NCBI RefSeq assembly: GCF_001279525.1
Contig: NZ_LGDY01000104.1
Location: 1 to 64,000, forward strand
Direction: 5' to 3'
From: Nocardia sp. NRRL S-836
GTDB lineage: Bacteria; Actinomycetota; Actinomycetes; Mycobacteriales; Pseudonocardiaceae
DNA: 64,000 bases
Positions 18,023-27,318 of the stretch are shown here, piece after piece. The notes under the pieces are model-generated. The model was given only the letters and a program-made list of their open reading frames with translations. It ran no database searches and was not told where the DNA came from. Positions within the stretch are counted from its first letter, which is position 1; each line of letters starts with the position of its first letter. The position numbers were made by a program, and so were the translations under genes.

Positions 18023-21022
18023 TCAGTCCTCCTGGACCGGCGGACCGGCCGGGCGCGACACGGTGCGACGGCGGCGCGTGGTGGTGACCACCGGCGCGGG
18101 CAGCTGGACCTCCGGCTGCTTCGGCACCTCGACCACCACCGGCGCGGGCACCTCGGCCGCGACCGGCGCACCGGCGGCGCGCTTGGCGGCACGACGGCGC
18201 GGACGGGCCGCAGGGGTCTCGGTGACCGGCTCCGGGGTCACGGCGGCAGCGGGCTCCTCCGCGGCGTGGACGGCTGCCTCAGCGGCCTCCACGGCGGTCT
18301 CCGCCGACTCCTCGACCTCGGCTGCCGTGTCCTCGACGACGGCCTCGACCACACCCGGCTCGACCGGCTCGACCAGCTCGTCGGCCGTCTCCTCGATCAC
18401 CGCGGCGGGTTCGGGCGCCGGGGTCTCGACGACGTCCTCGGCCTCGATCGGCAGCGGCTCCTCGGCGACGTCCTCGTGCGGCTCGTGACCGTTGAGCTCC
18501 TGCTCCTCGACCACCACCGCGTCGACGACCGTCTGCGGCTCCTTGTCGCGGCGCCGACGACGCCGGCGACGGCCACCGTGGCCCTCGTGCTCCTGGTCGG
18601 CGGCGACGGCCGACTCGGAGGTGTCCTCCGGCTCGGCGGGCTCCACGTCCCCGGCACCGACCACCTCGGGCTCGACGGGTGCCTCGACGGCCGCCTCGAC
18701 GACCTCGGCCACGGCCTCCGCGGCCGCGTCGCCGTTGCCCTTGTTGCGGCGCGACTTGCGGCCACCGCCCTGCGGCTGCTGCTGGCCACCGCCGCCGTTG
18801 CCGCCACCGTGCGAGTGCACCGGCTCGGTCGACACGACGACGCCGCGGCCACGGCAGTGTTCACACGTCTGGCTGAACGCCTCCAGCAGGCCGGTGCCGA
18901 CCCGCTTGCGGGTCATCTGCACCAGGCCCAGCGAGGTGACCTCGGCGACCTGGTGGCGCGTGCGGTCCCGGCCCAGGCACTCGGTCAGGCGGCGCAGCAC
19001 CAGGTCGCGGTTCGACTCCAGGACCATGTCGATGAAGTCGATGACGATGATGCCGCCGATGTCGCGCAGCCGGAGCTGGCGGACGATCTCCTCGGCCGAC
19101 TCCAGGTTGTTCCTGGTGACGGTCTCCTCGAGGTTGCCGCCCGATCCGGTGAACTTGCCGGTGTTGACGTCGATGACCGTCATCGCCTCGGTGCGGTCGA
19201 TGATCAGGTAACCACCCGAGGGCAGCCACACCTTGCGGTCGAGCGCCTTCAGCAGCTGCTCGTCGATGCGGTACTCGACGAACGCGTCGTTGTTGCCGAC
19301 GTGCTTCTTCAGGCGGTCCTGCAGGTCCGGCGCCACGTGGCGGACGTAGGAGTCGATGACCTCCCACGCCTCGTCGCCCTGGACGACGAGCTGGGCGAAG
19401 TCCTCGGTGAACAGGTCGCGGACGACCTTCACCAGCAGGTCCGGCTCTTCGTAGAGCAGCGCGGGGGCCTTCGTGGAGGTGCTGGCGGCCTTCTCCTTGA
19501 TGACCTTCCACTGGGCCTGCAGACGCGTGACGTCGCGGCCCAGCTCCTCCTCGGCGATGCCCTCCGAGGCGGTGCGGATGATCACGCCGGCGTCCTCGGG
19601 GACGACCCGCTTGAGGATGTCCTTGAGGCGCTTGCGCTCGTTGTCGGGCAGCTTGCGGCTAATGCCCGTGGCACCGCCGCCCGGCACGTACACCAGGAAG
19701 CGGCCGGGCAGGCTGATCTGCGTGGTCAGGCGGGCGCCCTTGTGGCCGACCGGGTCCTTGGTGACCTGGACGAGCACCGAGTCGCCGCTGGAGAGCGCCT
19801 GCTCGATCTTGCGGGACTTGCCCTCGAGACCGGCGGCGTCCCAGTCGACCTCACCGGCGTACAGCACGGCGTTGCGGCCGCGGCCGATGTCGATGAACGC
19901 GGCCTCCATGCTGGGCAGCACGTTCTGCACGCGGCCGAGGTAGACGTTGCCCACGATCGAGCCGCTGCCCGACGAGGTGACGAAGTGCTCGACCAGCACG
20001 CCGTCTTCCAGCACGCCGATCTGGGTGCGGTCGCCGCGCTCGCGGACGACCATCGTGCGGGCCACGGCCTCGCGGCGGGCCAGGAACTCGGCCTCGGTCA
20101 GCACCGGGGCACGGCGGCGGCCGGCCTCGCGGCCGTCGCGGCGGCGCTGGCGCTTGGCCTCCAGGCGGGTGGAGCCGCGGATGCTGCGGACCTCGCTGCG
20201 CGCGGCCTCGCTCTGGGCGGCCTCGGTGTCGGCCTTCTCCTCGCGCGACTCCCGCACGTGCACGACCGTGTTCGGCGGGTCGTCCTCGGCCAGCACCTCG
20301 TCCTCGGTGCCGGTCTTGCGCCGACGGCGACGGCGGCGACGGCGGGTCGAGCCCTCGTCACCCTCGTCATCGGCGGCGTCGTCGGCCTCCGCGGCACCCT
20401 CCGCGGGCGCCTCGGCGTCCTCGCCCTGGGCCTCGTCGGTGTCCTCGCCGTTCTCGGCGTCCGCGCCCTTGCCGCGGCCGCGGCCACGACGGCCGCGGCG
20501 CCGGCGACGACGGCCTTCGCCCTCGTCGTCACCGTCGGCGTCGACGTCGGCTGCCTCGGCGGCGTCGAGCTCGTCGGCGGCGATCTCGCCGACCGACTTC
20601 TCGTCCTGCTCCGGCTCCTCCTCGACGACGAACGGCGACGGCGGCGCCTTGGGCCGTTCGATCGGCGTCGGCGGCAGGAAGACCGCGCTCGGCGCGGCGA
20701 AGACCGGGGCCAGCGCCGGTGCCTCGAACGCCGGGACCGCGGGGGCCTCGTAGTCCTCGGTGATCTCACCGGTGACGACGTCGTCCCAGTCCAGCAGGGT
20801 CTCGGCGACCTTCAGCGCGACGTCGCGGCTGACGCTCGACTGCGCACTGCGCGCGACCTCACCGAGGTCGGCCAGTGCCGTCATCACGTCCCTGCTGCTG
20901 ACGTCCAGCAGCTTCGCCAGGGCGTGCACCCGCAGCTTGTCCGGCAGGTCCGCCAGCTCAGGGCGTGCGGATACCACGCCCTGCCCGCCGGTCGCACCGG
21001 CGGGCTTTTCCGTGTTCGACAT
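18023..21022 (-). CDS. rne: Ribonuclease E/G family endoribonuclease
   Basis: A 999-residue actinobacterial RNase E/G, the main mRNA decay and rRNA processing endonuclease. An IF2_N-like helical domain comes first (about 20-75, LPDKLRVHALAKLLDVSSRD), then an acidic/Arg-rich low-complexity arm (about 110-280). An S1 domain follows (near 370, GNVYLGRVQNVLPSMEAAFI). DNase-I-like catalytic Asp residues are in DVNTGKFTG (about 617) and VIDFIDM (about 662). The zinc-link CEHCRGRG is near 720; the last 250 residues are acidic Ala/Pro/Val-rich. ATG at 21022 has GGAGGAG six bases upstream. Its place between ndk and rplU matches mycobacteria. Confidence 0.95.
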   Translation of the reverse strand: MSNTEKPAGATGGQGVVSARPELADLPDKLRVHALAKLLDVSSRDVMTALADLGEVARSAQSSVSRDVALKVAETLLDWDDVVTGEITEDYEAPAVPAFEAPALAPVFAAPSAVFLPPTPIERPKAPPSPFVVEEEPEQDEKSVGEIAADELDAAEAADVDADGDDEGEGRRRRRRGRRGRGRGKGADAENGEDTDEAQGEDAEAPAEGAAEADDAADDEGDEGSTRRRRRRRRRKTGTEDEVLAEDDPPNTVVHVRESREEKADTEAAQSEAARSEVRSIRGSTRLEAKRQRRRDGREAGRRRAPVLTEAEFLARREAVARTMVVRERGDRTQIGVLEDGVLVEHFVTSSGSGSIVGNVYLGRVQNVLPSMEAAFIDIGRGRNAVLYAGEVDWDAAGLEGKSRKIEQALSSGDSVLVQVTKDPVGHKGARLTTQISLPGRFLVYVPGGGATGISRKLPDNERKRLKDILKRVVPEDAGVIIRTASEGIAEEELGRDVTRLQAQWKVIKEKAASTSTKAPALLYEEPDLLVKVVRDLFTEDFAQLVVQGDEAWEVIDSYVRHVAPDLQDRLKKHVGNNDAFVEYRIDEQLLKALDRKVWLPSGGYLIIDRTEAMTVIDVNTGKFTGSGGNLEETVTRNNLESAEEIVRQLRLRDIGGIIVIDFIDMVLESNRDLVLRRLTECLGRDRTRHQVAEVTSLGLVQMTRKRVGTGLLEAFSQTCEHCRGRGVVVSTEPVHSHGGGNGGGGQQQPQGGGRKSRRNKGNGDAAAEAVAEVVEAAVEAPVEPEVVGAGDVEPAEPEDTSESAVAADQEHEGHGGRRRRRRRRDKEPQTVVDAVVVEEQELNGHEPHEDVAEEPLPIEAEDVVETPAPEPAAVIEETADELVEPVEPGVVEAVVEDTAAEVEESAETAVEAAEAAVHAAEEPAAAVTPEPVTETPAARPRRRAAKRAAGAPVAAEVPAPVVVEVPKQPEVQLPAPVVTTTRRRRTVSRPAGPPVQED

Positions 21023-21233
21023 GCAGCTCCTCCACCCCCGGGCGCGTCCCGTGAGGACGCGGCCGCGCAGGGGCCTCTCTTGTCTCTCTCCACCGCTGCT
21101 CGCGGCGGGAATCCTTGCCTTGCGCGCAGTGCGTGGCGCCTCTGAACGGCGCACGCTTGCGCAGGTCCCACGACGACGCCGCCTCCAGCGCCGCTCCTCC
21201 TGTTTGCGTCGCCGACCAGCGTTCCAGCGCTCG

Positions 21234-21959
21234 TCAGGACTCTCTGTCCTGCTGGAGCGGGTCCACCAGCCTGCCTTCGCCGTCGAGCCGTCCCTGCGCC
21301 ATCCGGGTTGCTCTCGCAGGTACCGGCGGCACGAGATCGGCGACGACACGAAGCGCGTTCAGCACGTCGTCGGGTCGGACGGTAGGCGTTACCTGCCGAA
21401 CGACCGTCATGAGTATCCCACACGGTTGTGACAATGCGGCCTCATCGTGTCCGGCGTCGCTCGAACGTGGTCCGACCTGTGCCGACACGACGGCGGGTCG
21501 CACGTCGACCGTCTTCATGCCGTTCTTGGTGAGGCGCTCGACCTCCACCCGTTCGGCGGCGAGCAGGAGCTCGACCGCCTTCGCGAGCTCGGCGGGTTCC
21601 ACCCCGTCGAGCTCGATCCGCCACTCGCTGGCGTCGATGCGCTCGGTGAGGTTGCCACCGTGCGCCTGCACGATGTCGACCACGTCGATCCCCGGCGGCA
21701 GCGCCTCGTCCAGCGCGAGCTTCAACGCCTCCGGGTCGACCCGCTCGACCACGGACACCTCGACGTACTCCGCCTCGCTGGCGACACCGGTCGGTGCGGC
21801 ACCCACCCACGACACCTTCGGGTGAGGGCTGAAGCCCTGGGAGTAGGCCATGGGTACGCCGGCCCTGCGCAACGCGCGCTCGAACGTACGAGCGATGTCG
21901 CGGTGCGAGGTGAAGCGCAACCTCCCCCGCTTGGTGTAGCGGAGGCGCAGTTTCTGCAC
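21234..21959 (-). CDS. DUF2344 (TIGR03936) radical-SAM-linked protein
   Basis: A protein of at least 241 residues of the DUF2344 family, which is found next to, or fused with, a TIGR03960-type radical SAM protein. Family marks: LRLRYTKRGRLRFTSHRDI, AYSQGFSPHPKVS and SEAEYVEV. GTG at 21959 is the first standard start giving VQKLRLRY. A CTG at 21998, preceded by AGGGGAG five bases upstream, would add 13 residues and has the better ribosome binding site, so the true start may be CTG. Its usual partner is at 23686-25647, with a subtilase gene lying between on the other strand. Function unknown; a tRNA or ribosome modification role is sometimes assumed. Confidence 0.85.
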   Translation of the reverse strand: MQKLRLRYTKRGRLRFTSHRDIARTFERALRRAGVPMAYSQGFSPHPKVSWVGAAPTGVASEAEYVEVSVVERVDPEALKLALDEALPPGIDVVDIVQAHGGNLTERIDASEWRIELDGVEPAELAKAVELLLAAERVEVERLTKNGMKTVDVRPAVVSAQVGPRSSDAGHDEAALSQPCGILMTVVRQVTPTVRPDDVLNALRVVADLVPPVPARATRMAQGRLDGEGRLVDPLQQDRES

Positions 21960-22164
21960 GGCCGTGGCCGACGGGTTGTTGGGCTGCTGGCGGCTCAGTG
22001 GTGCTCCCCTGGGTGGGCCTGACGGGTGAGCGGTCCCATCGGCGCAGGCTGTTCGTCCAGTAGGACGGTACCGTGAAGTTGATTCAGGACGTTCAGCTTG
22101 TCTAGATCGTTGCGCGTGGTTACGGTCCGCCTGACCGGACGCCCCGCCGACCTGGAGGTCCCTG

Positions 22165-23580
22165 GTGCCTCTGCTCCACCGCGCACGGGCGGTTGCGGTG
22201 ACCACCGCGCTGCTCGCCGCAGGCCTGGTGGCGTCCACCCCCGCGGGCGCCGACCCGGTGCTCGACAGCTGTACCCAGCAGGGGCCGACGCTGCGCTACC
22301 TCGTGGTGTTCCCGCAGTTCACGACGGCCGAGACAGCTGAAGCCGAGATCAGCGGGGCGTGTGGCGCGACAACCGTGTACTACCCGGAGATCGCGGTCGC
22401 GGTGGCCACGTCGCCGGACCCGTCGTTCCTCGGGCTGATCGGCCCGCAGCGCGCGTACAGCGCCCAGGCCGAGGGCGCGTCGAAGCGCGCGGTGAAGCGC
22501 AAGAAGGACGACACCGAGCTGCTGCAGGCCGCCGGCGTGCGGTCCGGCGAGCAGTGGGACATGGATCTCATCAACGCCCCGGCCGCCCATGCGATCACCA
22601 CCGGCTCGAAGTCCGTGGTGGTCGGCGTGCTGGACTCCGGCGTCGCCCGGCACCCGGAGCTGGCGTCCGCGCTGGCACCGGAGCTGTCGGCGGGCTGCCT
22701 GACCGGCAAGCCCGACCCCTCCCCCGCCGCCTGGGCGCCGACGACGTCCGCGCACGGCACGCACGTCGCGGGCACGATCGCGGCGGCCGACGACGGCCGC
22801 GGCATCACCGGCGTGGCGCCCGGCGTGCGCATCGCGTCGGTGAAGGTCGTGGACGACGACGGGTTCATCTACCCGGAGTACGCGGTGTGCGGGTTCATGT
22901 GGGCCGCCACGCAGGGCATGACCGTCACGAACAACAGCTACTTCATCGACCCGTACCTGTTCACGTGCCAGAACGCGCCGGGACAGCGGGTCATCTACGA
23001 GGCCGTGCGCCGCGCCGTGGACTACGCGACCTCGCGCAACGTCCTCAACGTCGCCGCCGCGGGCAACAACGCGGCCGACCTGTCCCGGCCGGGCCGTGAC
23101 TCGCTGTCACCGACGAACGGTGACGCGCAGACCCGTCCGGTGGATCCGTCGTGCGTGGTGCTGCCGGTGCAGCTCAAGAACGTCGTCGGCGTGTCGTCGG
23201 TCGACGCGACCAAGACCAAGGCCTCGTACAGCTCCTACGGCCTGGGTGCGATCGACGTGACGGCGCCGGGCGGCGACTCGCGGGCGCCCGGCGGGTGCGT
23301 GCTGTCGACGGTGCCGTCCGGTTACGACTACTCGTGCGGCACGTCGATGGCGGCTCCGCACGCGGCCGGGGTGGCGGCGTTGATCGCCTCGACGCACCCG
23401 GAGGCCGATGCCGCGCAGCTCGGGCGGATGTTGAACGCGCAGGCCACGACGCTGGCGTGCCCGGCGGACTACGACCTGTACGGCACCGGGGTGCAGGACG
23501 CGTTCTGCACCGGGTACTCGGAGTACAACTCGTTCTACGGCCACGGCCTGGTCGACGCGCTGGCCGCCGTCACGAGGTGA
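22165..23580 (+). CDS. Secreted S8 (subtilisin-like) serine protease
   Basis: A 471-residue subtilase with an N-terminal signal peptide (basic RAR, hydrophobic AVAVTTALLAAGLV, cleavage after AGA). A short propeptide-like region precedes the catalytic domain. The triad is Asp in VGVLDSGVARH, His in SAHGTHVAGT and Ser in CGTSMAAPHAAGV; AAGNN holds the oxyanion Asn. Several Cys pairs suggest disulphides outside the cell. GTG at 22165 has GGAGG six bases upstream. The gene lies on the plus strand between the two radical SAM partner genes, which are on the minus strand, so it looks inserted. Substrate unknown. Confidence 0.93.
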   Translation: MPLLHRARAVAVTTALLAAGLVASTPAGADPVLDSCTQQGPTLRYLVVFPQFTTAETAEAEISGACGATTVYYPEIAVAVATSPDPSFLGLIGPQRAYSAQAEGASKRAVKRKKDDTELLQAAGVRSGEQWDMDLINAPAAHAITTGSKSVVVGVLDSGVARHPELASALAPELSAGCLTGKPDPSPAAWAPTTSAHGTHVAGTIAAADDGRGITGVAPGVRIASVKVVDDDGFIYPEYAVCGFMWAATQGMTVTNNSYFIDPYLFTCQNAPGQRVIYEAVRRAVDYATSRNVLNVAAAGNNAADLSRPGRDSLSPTNGDAQTRPVDPSCVVLPVQLKNVVGVSSVDATKTKASYSSYGLGAIDVTAPGGDSRAPGGCVLSTVPSGYDYSCGTSMAAPHAAGVAALIASTHPEADAAQLGRMLNAQATTLACPADYDLYGTGVQDAFCTGYSEYNSFYGHGLVDALAAVTR

Positions 23581-23605
23581 CGGCGCGGGGCCCGGAGCGC
23601 AACGG

Positions 23606-23645
23606 CGAACGCCGCCCCCGCCTGGTTCGGCGGGAGCGGCGTTCG
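23606..23645. terminator. Bidirectional terminator between subtilase and radical SAM genes
   Basis: CGAACGCCGC (23606-23615) pairs with GCGGCGTTCG (23636-23645), with an inner CCGCC/GGCGG stem. It lies between two convergent stop codons (23580 and 23686), so it can serve both genes. Confidence 0.8.
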
Positions 23646-23685
23646 GTCCGTCAGAACCGGCGTCGTGCCTGGTGGCCTGCGTCGC

Positions 23686-25647
23686 TCACGGGGTGAGCGC
23701 GGGGTTCTTCACCGGCGAACCGACCCCCACCGGGGAGATCGGCAGCAGCTTGCGACCGGTCGGCCCGACCTCGATGTCGGTGCCCATCGCCGGGCACACA
23801 CCGCAGTCGAAGCACGGGGTCCAGCGGCAGTCGTCCTGCTCGCGCTCGTCGAGCGCGTCCTGCCAGTCGGCCCAGAGCCATTCCTTGTCGAGGCCCGAGT
23901 CGAGGTGGTCCCAGGGCAGGACCTCCAGCTCCTCGCGCTCGCGGGTGGTGAACCAGGCGAGGTCGACGCCGAGCGGTTCGAGCTGCTCGGCGGCCTTGAC
24001 GGTCCAGCGCTCGTAGGAGAAGTGCTCGCTCCAGCCGTCGAACCGGCCGCCGTCGCGCCACACCGCCTCGATGACCTTGCCGATGCGCCGGTCACCCCGG
24101 CTGAGCAGGCCTTCGATGAGGCTGGGCTTGCCGTCGTGGTAGCGCATGCCGATGTTGCGGCCGAGGCTGCGGTCGGAGTTGACGGCCTCGCGGAGCTTGC
24201 GCAGCCGGTCGTCCACGGTGTCCGGGTCGCACTGCGGGGCCCACTGGAACGGCGTGTGCGGCTTGGGCACGAACCCGCCGATCGAGATGGTGCAGCGCAC
24301 GTCGTTGCGGCCACTGGCCTGGCGGCCGGCGCGGATGACGTTCTTGGCCATCTCGGCGATCTGCAGGACGTCCTCGTCCTCCTCGGTGGGCAGGCCGCAC
24401 ATGAAGTACAGCTTCACCTGCCGCCAGCCGTTGGAGAAGGCCGCCGACACCGTGCGGATGAGGTCCTCTTCGGACACCATCTTGTTGATGACGCGCCGCA
24501 TCCGCTCGCTGCCGCCCTCCGGCGCGAAGGTGAGACCCGAGCGCCTTCCGTTGCGGGACAGCTCGTTCGCGAGGTCGATGTTGAACGCGTCGACGCGGGT
24601 GCTCGGCAGGCTCAGGCCCGTGTTGGTGCCCTCGTAGCGGTCGGCGAGGCCCTTGGTGATCTCGGCGATCTCGCTGTGGTCGGCGCTCGACAGCGACAGC
24701 AGGCCGACCTCCTCGAAACCGGTCGCCTCCAGCCCCTTCTGGACCATGGCGCCGATGCCCTCGATGGACCGCTCGCGCACCGGGCGGGTGATCATGCCCG
24801 CCTGGCAGAACCGGCAGCCGCGGGTGCAGCCGCGGAAGATCTCGACGCTCATCCGCTCGTGGACGCTCTCGGCGAGCGGCACCAGCGGCTGCTTCGGGTA
24901 CGGCCACGCGTCGAGGTCCATCGTGGTCCGCTTGAACACGCGGAACGGCACCCGGTCGCGGTTGGGCACCACGCGCTGGATGCGGCCGTCGGGCAGGTAC
25001 TCCACGTCGTAGAACCGCGGGATGTAGACGCCGCCGGTCTCGGCCAGGCGGGTCAGCACCTCGTCGCGGCCGCCGGGACGCCCCTCGGCCTTCCAGTTCT
25101 TGACGATCTCGGTGATCTCGAGGACGGCCTCCTCTCCGTCACCCAGCACCGCCGCGTCCACGAAGTCCGCGATCGGCTCCGGGTTGAACGCCGCGTGCCC
25201 ACCGGCGACCACGATCGGGTCGTCCACGGTGCGGTCGGCGGCGTGCAGCGGGATGCCCGCGAGGTCGAGCGCCGTGAGCATGTTCGTGTAGCCCAGCTCC
25301 GTCGCGAAGCTGATGCCCATCAGGTCGAACGCCTTCACCGGCCGGTGCCCGTCCACCGTGAACTGCGGCACCCCGTGCTCGCGCATCAGGGCTTCGAGGT
25401 CCGGCCACACGGCGTACGTGCGCTCGGCGAGCACGTCCGGGAGCTCGTTGAGGATCTCGTAGAGGATCATGACGCCCTGGTTCGGCAGCCCGACCTCGTA
25501 CGCGTCCGGGTACATCAACGCCCACCGCACGGACGCCTCGTCCCAGTCCTTGACGGTCGCGTTCAGCTCCCCGCCGACGTACTGCACCGGCTTGGAGATC
25601 CTGGGCAGCAGGGGCTCCAACCTGGGGAAAACAGACTCGGCACTCAC
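23686..25647 (-). CDS. B12-binding-domain radical SAM protein (TIGR03960 family)
   Basis: A 653-residue radical SAM enzyme. An N-terminal cobalamin-binding-like Rossmann region (LMYPDAYEVGLPNQGV) precedes the radical SAM core. The core holds the [4Fe-4S] motif CTRGCRFC (CxxxCxxC, near residue 285) and APEGGSERMRR. A C-terminal Cys cluster (CFDCGVCP) is present as in the family. GTG at 25647 gives the N-terminus VSAESVFPRLEPLLP. The DUF2344 partner is normally directly downstream but is 1.7 kb away here. No strong Shine-Dalgarno is seen. The chemical reaction is not established to my knowledge. Confidence 0.9.
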   Translation of the reverse strand: MSAESVFPRLEPLLPRISKPVQYVGGELNATVKDWDEASVRWALMYPDAYEVGLPNQGVMILYEILNELPDVLAERTYAVWPDLEALMREHGVPQFTVDGHRPVKAFDLMGISFATELGYTNMLTALDLAGIPLHAADRTVDDPIVVAGGHAAFNPEPIADFVDAAVLGDGEEAVLEITEIVKNWKAEGRPGGRDEVLTRLAETGGVYIPRFYDVEYLPDGRIQRVVPNRDRVPFRVFKRTTMDLDAWPYPKQPLVPLAESVHERMSVEIFRGCTRGCRFCQAGMITRPVRERSIEGIGAMVQKGLEATGFEEVGLLSLSSADHSEIAEITKGLADRYEGTNTGLSLPSTRVDAFNIDLANELSRNGRRSGLTFAPEGGSERMRRVINKMVSEEDLIRTVSAAFSNGWRQVKLYFMCGLPTEEDEDVLQIAEMAKNVIRAGRQASGRNDVRCTISIGGFVPKPHTPFQWAPQCDPDTVDDRLRKLREAVNSDRSLGRNIGMRYHDGKPSLIEGLLSRGDRRIGKVIEAVWRDGGRFDGWSEHFSYERWTVKAAEQLEPLGVDLAWFTTREREELEVLPWDHLDSGLDKEWLWADWQDALDEREQDDCRWTPCFDCGVCPAMGTDIEVGPTGRKLLPISPVGVGSPVKNPALTP

Positions 25648-25700
25648 GCGACCAGAGTAACCGCCCCCACGTTGACGAGCCGAATCGCGTGCCGCAGCGC

Positions 25701-26543
25701 TCAGTCCAGCAGCAACCTGCCCAGCCGCCGCGCCGCCACCACCGTGCCCACCGCCGCCATCACGGCGAAGTACGCCACGTGACCGAGCATCCCCCAGCCC
25801 ACGACGCCCAGCGTCAAGCCGCGCATCAGCTCGATCGCGTGGTAGAGCGGCGTCCACGTGACCACCGCCTGCAGCCAGCCGGGGTAGACCGACAGCGGGT
25901 AGAACGTGGTCGAGAACAGGAACAGCGGCAGCACGGCCAGCTGCACCAGGTCGAAGTCCTGCCACGAGCGCATGAACGTCGTCGCCGCCATGCCCACCGC
26001 CGCGAACGCGAACGCCACCAGCAGCGCCACCGGGAGCGCGAGCAACGCCCACGGCGAGGCGATCAGCCCCATGCCGAGCATCACGGCCAGGAAGCCCGCC
26101 GAGTACAGGCCGCCGCGCAGCAACGCCCAGGTGATCTCGCCGATCGCGATGTCCATCGGCCCCATCGGCGTGGCCAGCATCGCGTCGTACAGCTTCAGGT
26201 ACTTGAACTTGAAGAACACGTTGAACGTCGCGTCGTACACCGCCCCGTTCATCGCGCTCGCCGCCAGCAGCGCGGGCGCCACGAACGCCGCGTAGCCGAC
26301 CGGCCGCCCGTCCGGCCCGGTCACCGCCGTCACCATCTGGCCGAAGCCCAGGCCCAGCGACCACAGGAACAGCACCGGTTCGAAGGCGCCGCCGACCAGC
26401 ACGAACCACGCGCGCCGGTTGACGATGGCCGCTCGTTCGACGAGCACGCTCGCCTTGCCGCCGTAGAGGCCCGGCGGGATCACCCGCCACAGCAGCCCCA
26501 CGCTCGCGGGCACTGCCTGGCCACGATCGACCGTCCGGGTCAT
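25701..26543 (-). CDS. ABC-2 type transporter permease
   Basis: A 280-residue ABC-2 permease with six hydrophobic segments. The family stretch TTFYPLSVYPGWLQAVVTWT (conserved ABC-2 signature around helices 5-6) and TPLYHAIELMRGLTLG are evident. It starts 1 bp after the stop of the preceding permease (26545) and has the same topology, so the two probably form a heterodimer energised by the ATPase at 27318-28235. The set resembles DrrA-DrrB-type drug or lipid exporters. No resistance or biosynthesis gene is adjacent. Confidence 0.9.
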   Translation of the reverse strand: MTRTVDRGQAVPASVGLLWRVIPPGLYGGKASVLVERAAIVNRRAWFVLVGGAFEPVLFLWSLGLGFGQMVTAVTGPDGRPVGYAAFVAPALLAASAMNGAVYDATFNVFFKFKYLKLYDAMLATPMGPMDIAIGEITWALLRGGLYSAGFLAVMLGMGLIASPWALLALPVALLVAFAFAAVGMAATTFMRSWQDFDLVQLAVLPLFLFSTTFYPLSVYPGWLQAVVTWTPLYHAIELMRGLTLGVVGWGMLGHVAYFAVMAAVGTVVAARRLGRLLLD

Positions 26544-26544
26544 C

Positions 26545-27318
26545 TCACACCGCCAGCCTGCGTCGGAAGTACTTCACGCCGAGGGCGAGACCGGCGGCGC
26601 CCAGCACGAGGAGGTAGGCGACGTGCCCGAGCGCCGGCAGCGCGCCGAGCGTGCCGAACGCCGCTCCCCGGGCCAGCTCGATGCCGTGCCACGCAGGGGT
26701 CAGCCACACCACCGGCAACAGCCACTCCGGCAGCTGGCTGACCGGGAAGAACGCGCCGGTGAACAACGTCATGGGCATCAGCACGAACCGGAAGACCGTC
26801 GTGAAGCTGTCCGGTTTCTCCAGCCGCGCGCTGTAGGCGATGAGCGGCGTGCTGAACGCCAGCCCCGCCAGCGCCCCGGCGAGGACGCTCCACAGGATGC
26901 CCGGCCCGGCCGCCGCGCCCAGCACCGCCGCGATGACGACGAACACCGCGGACCGCGCCACGAGCTGGCTGCCGATCCACAGCACCTGCCCGTACAGCAC
27001 CTGCGCGGGCGTGATCGGCGTGGCCACCATGCCGACGTACGTCTTCTGCCACAGGAACGCCGACATGATCGCGTACGTCGACTCGAACGTCGCCCCCTGC
27101 AACGCCGTGACGACCACCAGCGCGGGCGCCAGGTACTGCGGGTACGACATGCCGCCGAGCAGCTCGGTCGACCGCACCTGCGAGCCGAACCCGAACCCGA
27201 GCGCCAGCAGGAACAGCACCGGCGTGAGGAAGCTCGTCACCACCGTCGCCCGCCAGTTGCGCCGGTACCACGTCCAGTGCTTCTCGAAGCCGTACCAGGA
27301 GGCCTTCAGCGTCTGCAT
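26545..27318 (-). CDS. ABC-2 type transporter permease
   Basis: A 257-residue ABC-2 permease with six hydrophobic segments (start MQTLKASWYGFEKHWTWYRR; signature FTGAFFPVSQLPEWLLPVVW followed by TPAWHGIELARG). Its ATG overlaps the ATPase stop by one base (TGATG), so translation is coupled. It is a sister of the permease at 25701-26543, with similar layout but clearly diverged sequence. Function as in its neighbours: export across the cytoplasmic membrane, substrate unknown. Confidence 0.9.
   Translation of the reverse strand: MQTLKASWYGFEKHWTWYRRNWRATVVTSFLTPVLFLLALGFGFGSQVRSTELLGGMSYPQYLAPALVVVTALQGATFESTYAIMSAFLWQKTYVGMVATPITPAQVLYGQVLWIGSQLVARSAVFVVIAAVLGAAAGPGILWSVLAGALAGLAFSTPLIAYSARLEKPDSFTTVFRFVLMPMTLFTGAFFPVSQLPEWLLPVVWLTPAWHGIELARGAAFGTLGALPALGHVAYLLVLGAAGLALGVKYFRRRLAV

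Noticed and set aside
18005..21145. A 1046-codon open frame on the plus strand opposite rne.
   Set aside because: It is a shadow of the GC-rich rne gene, without any recognisable domain. The minus-strand frame has clear RNase E motifs, a good ribosome binding site and a terminator.
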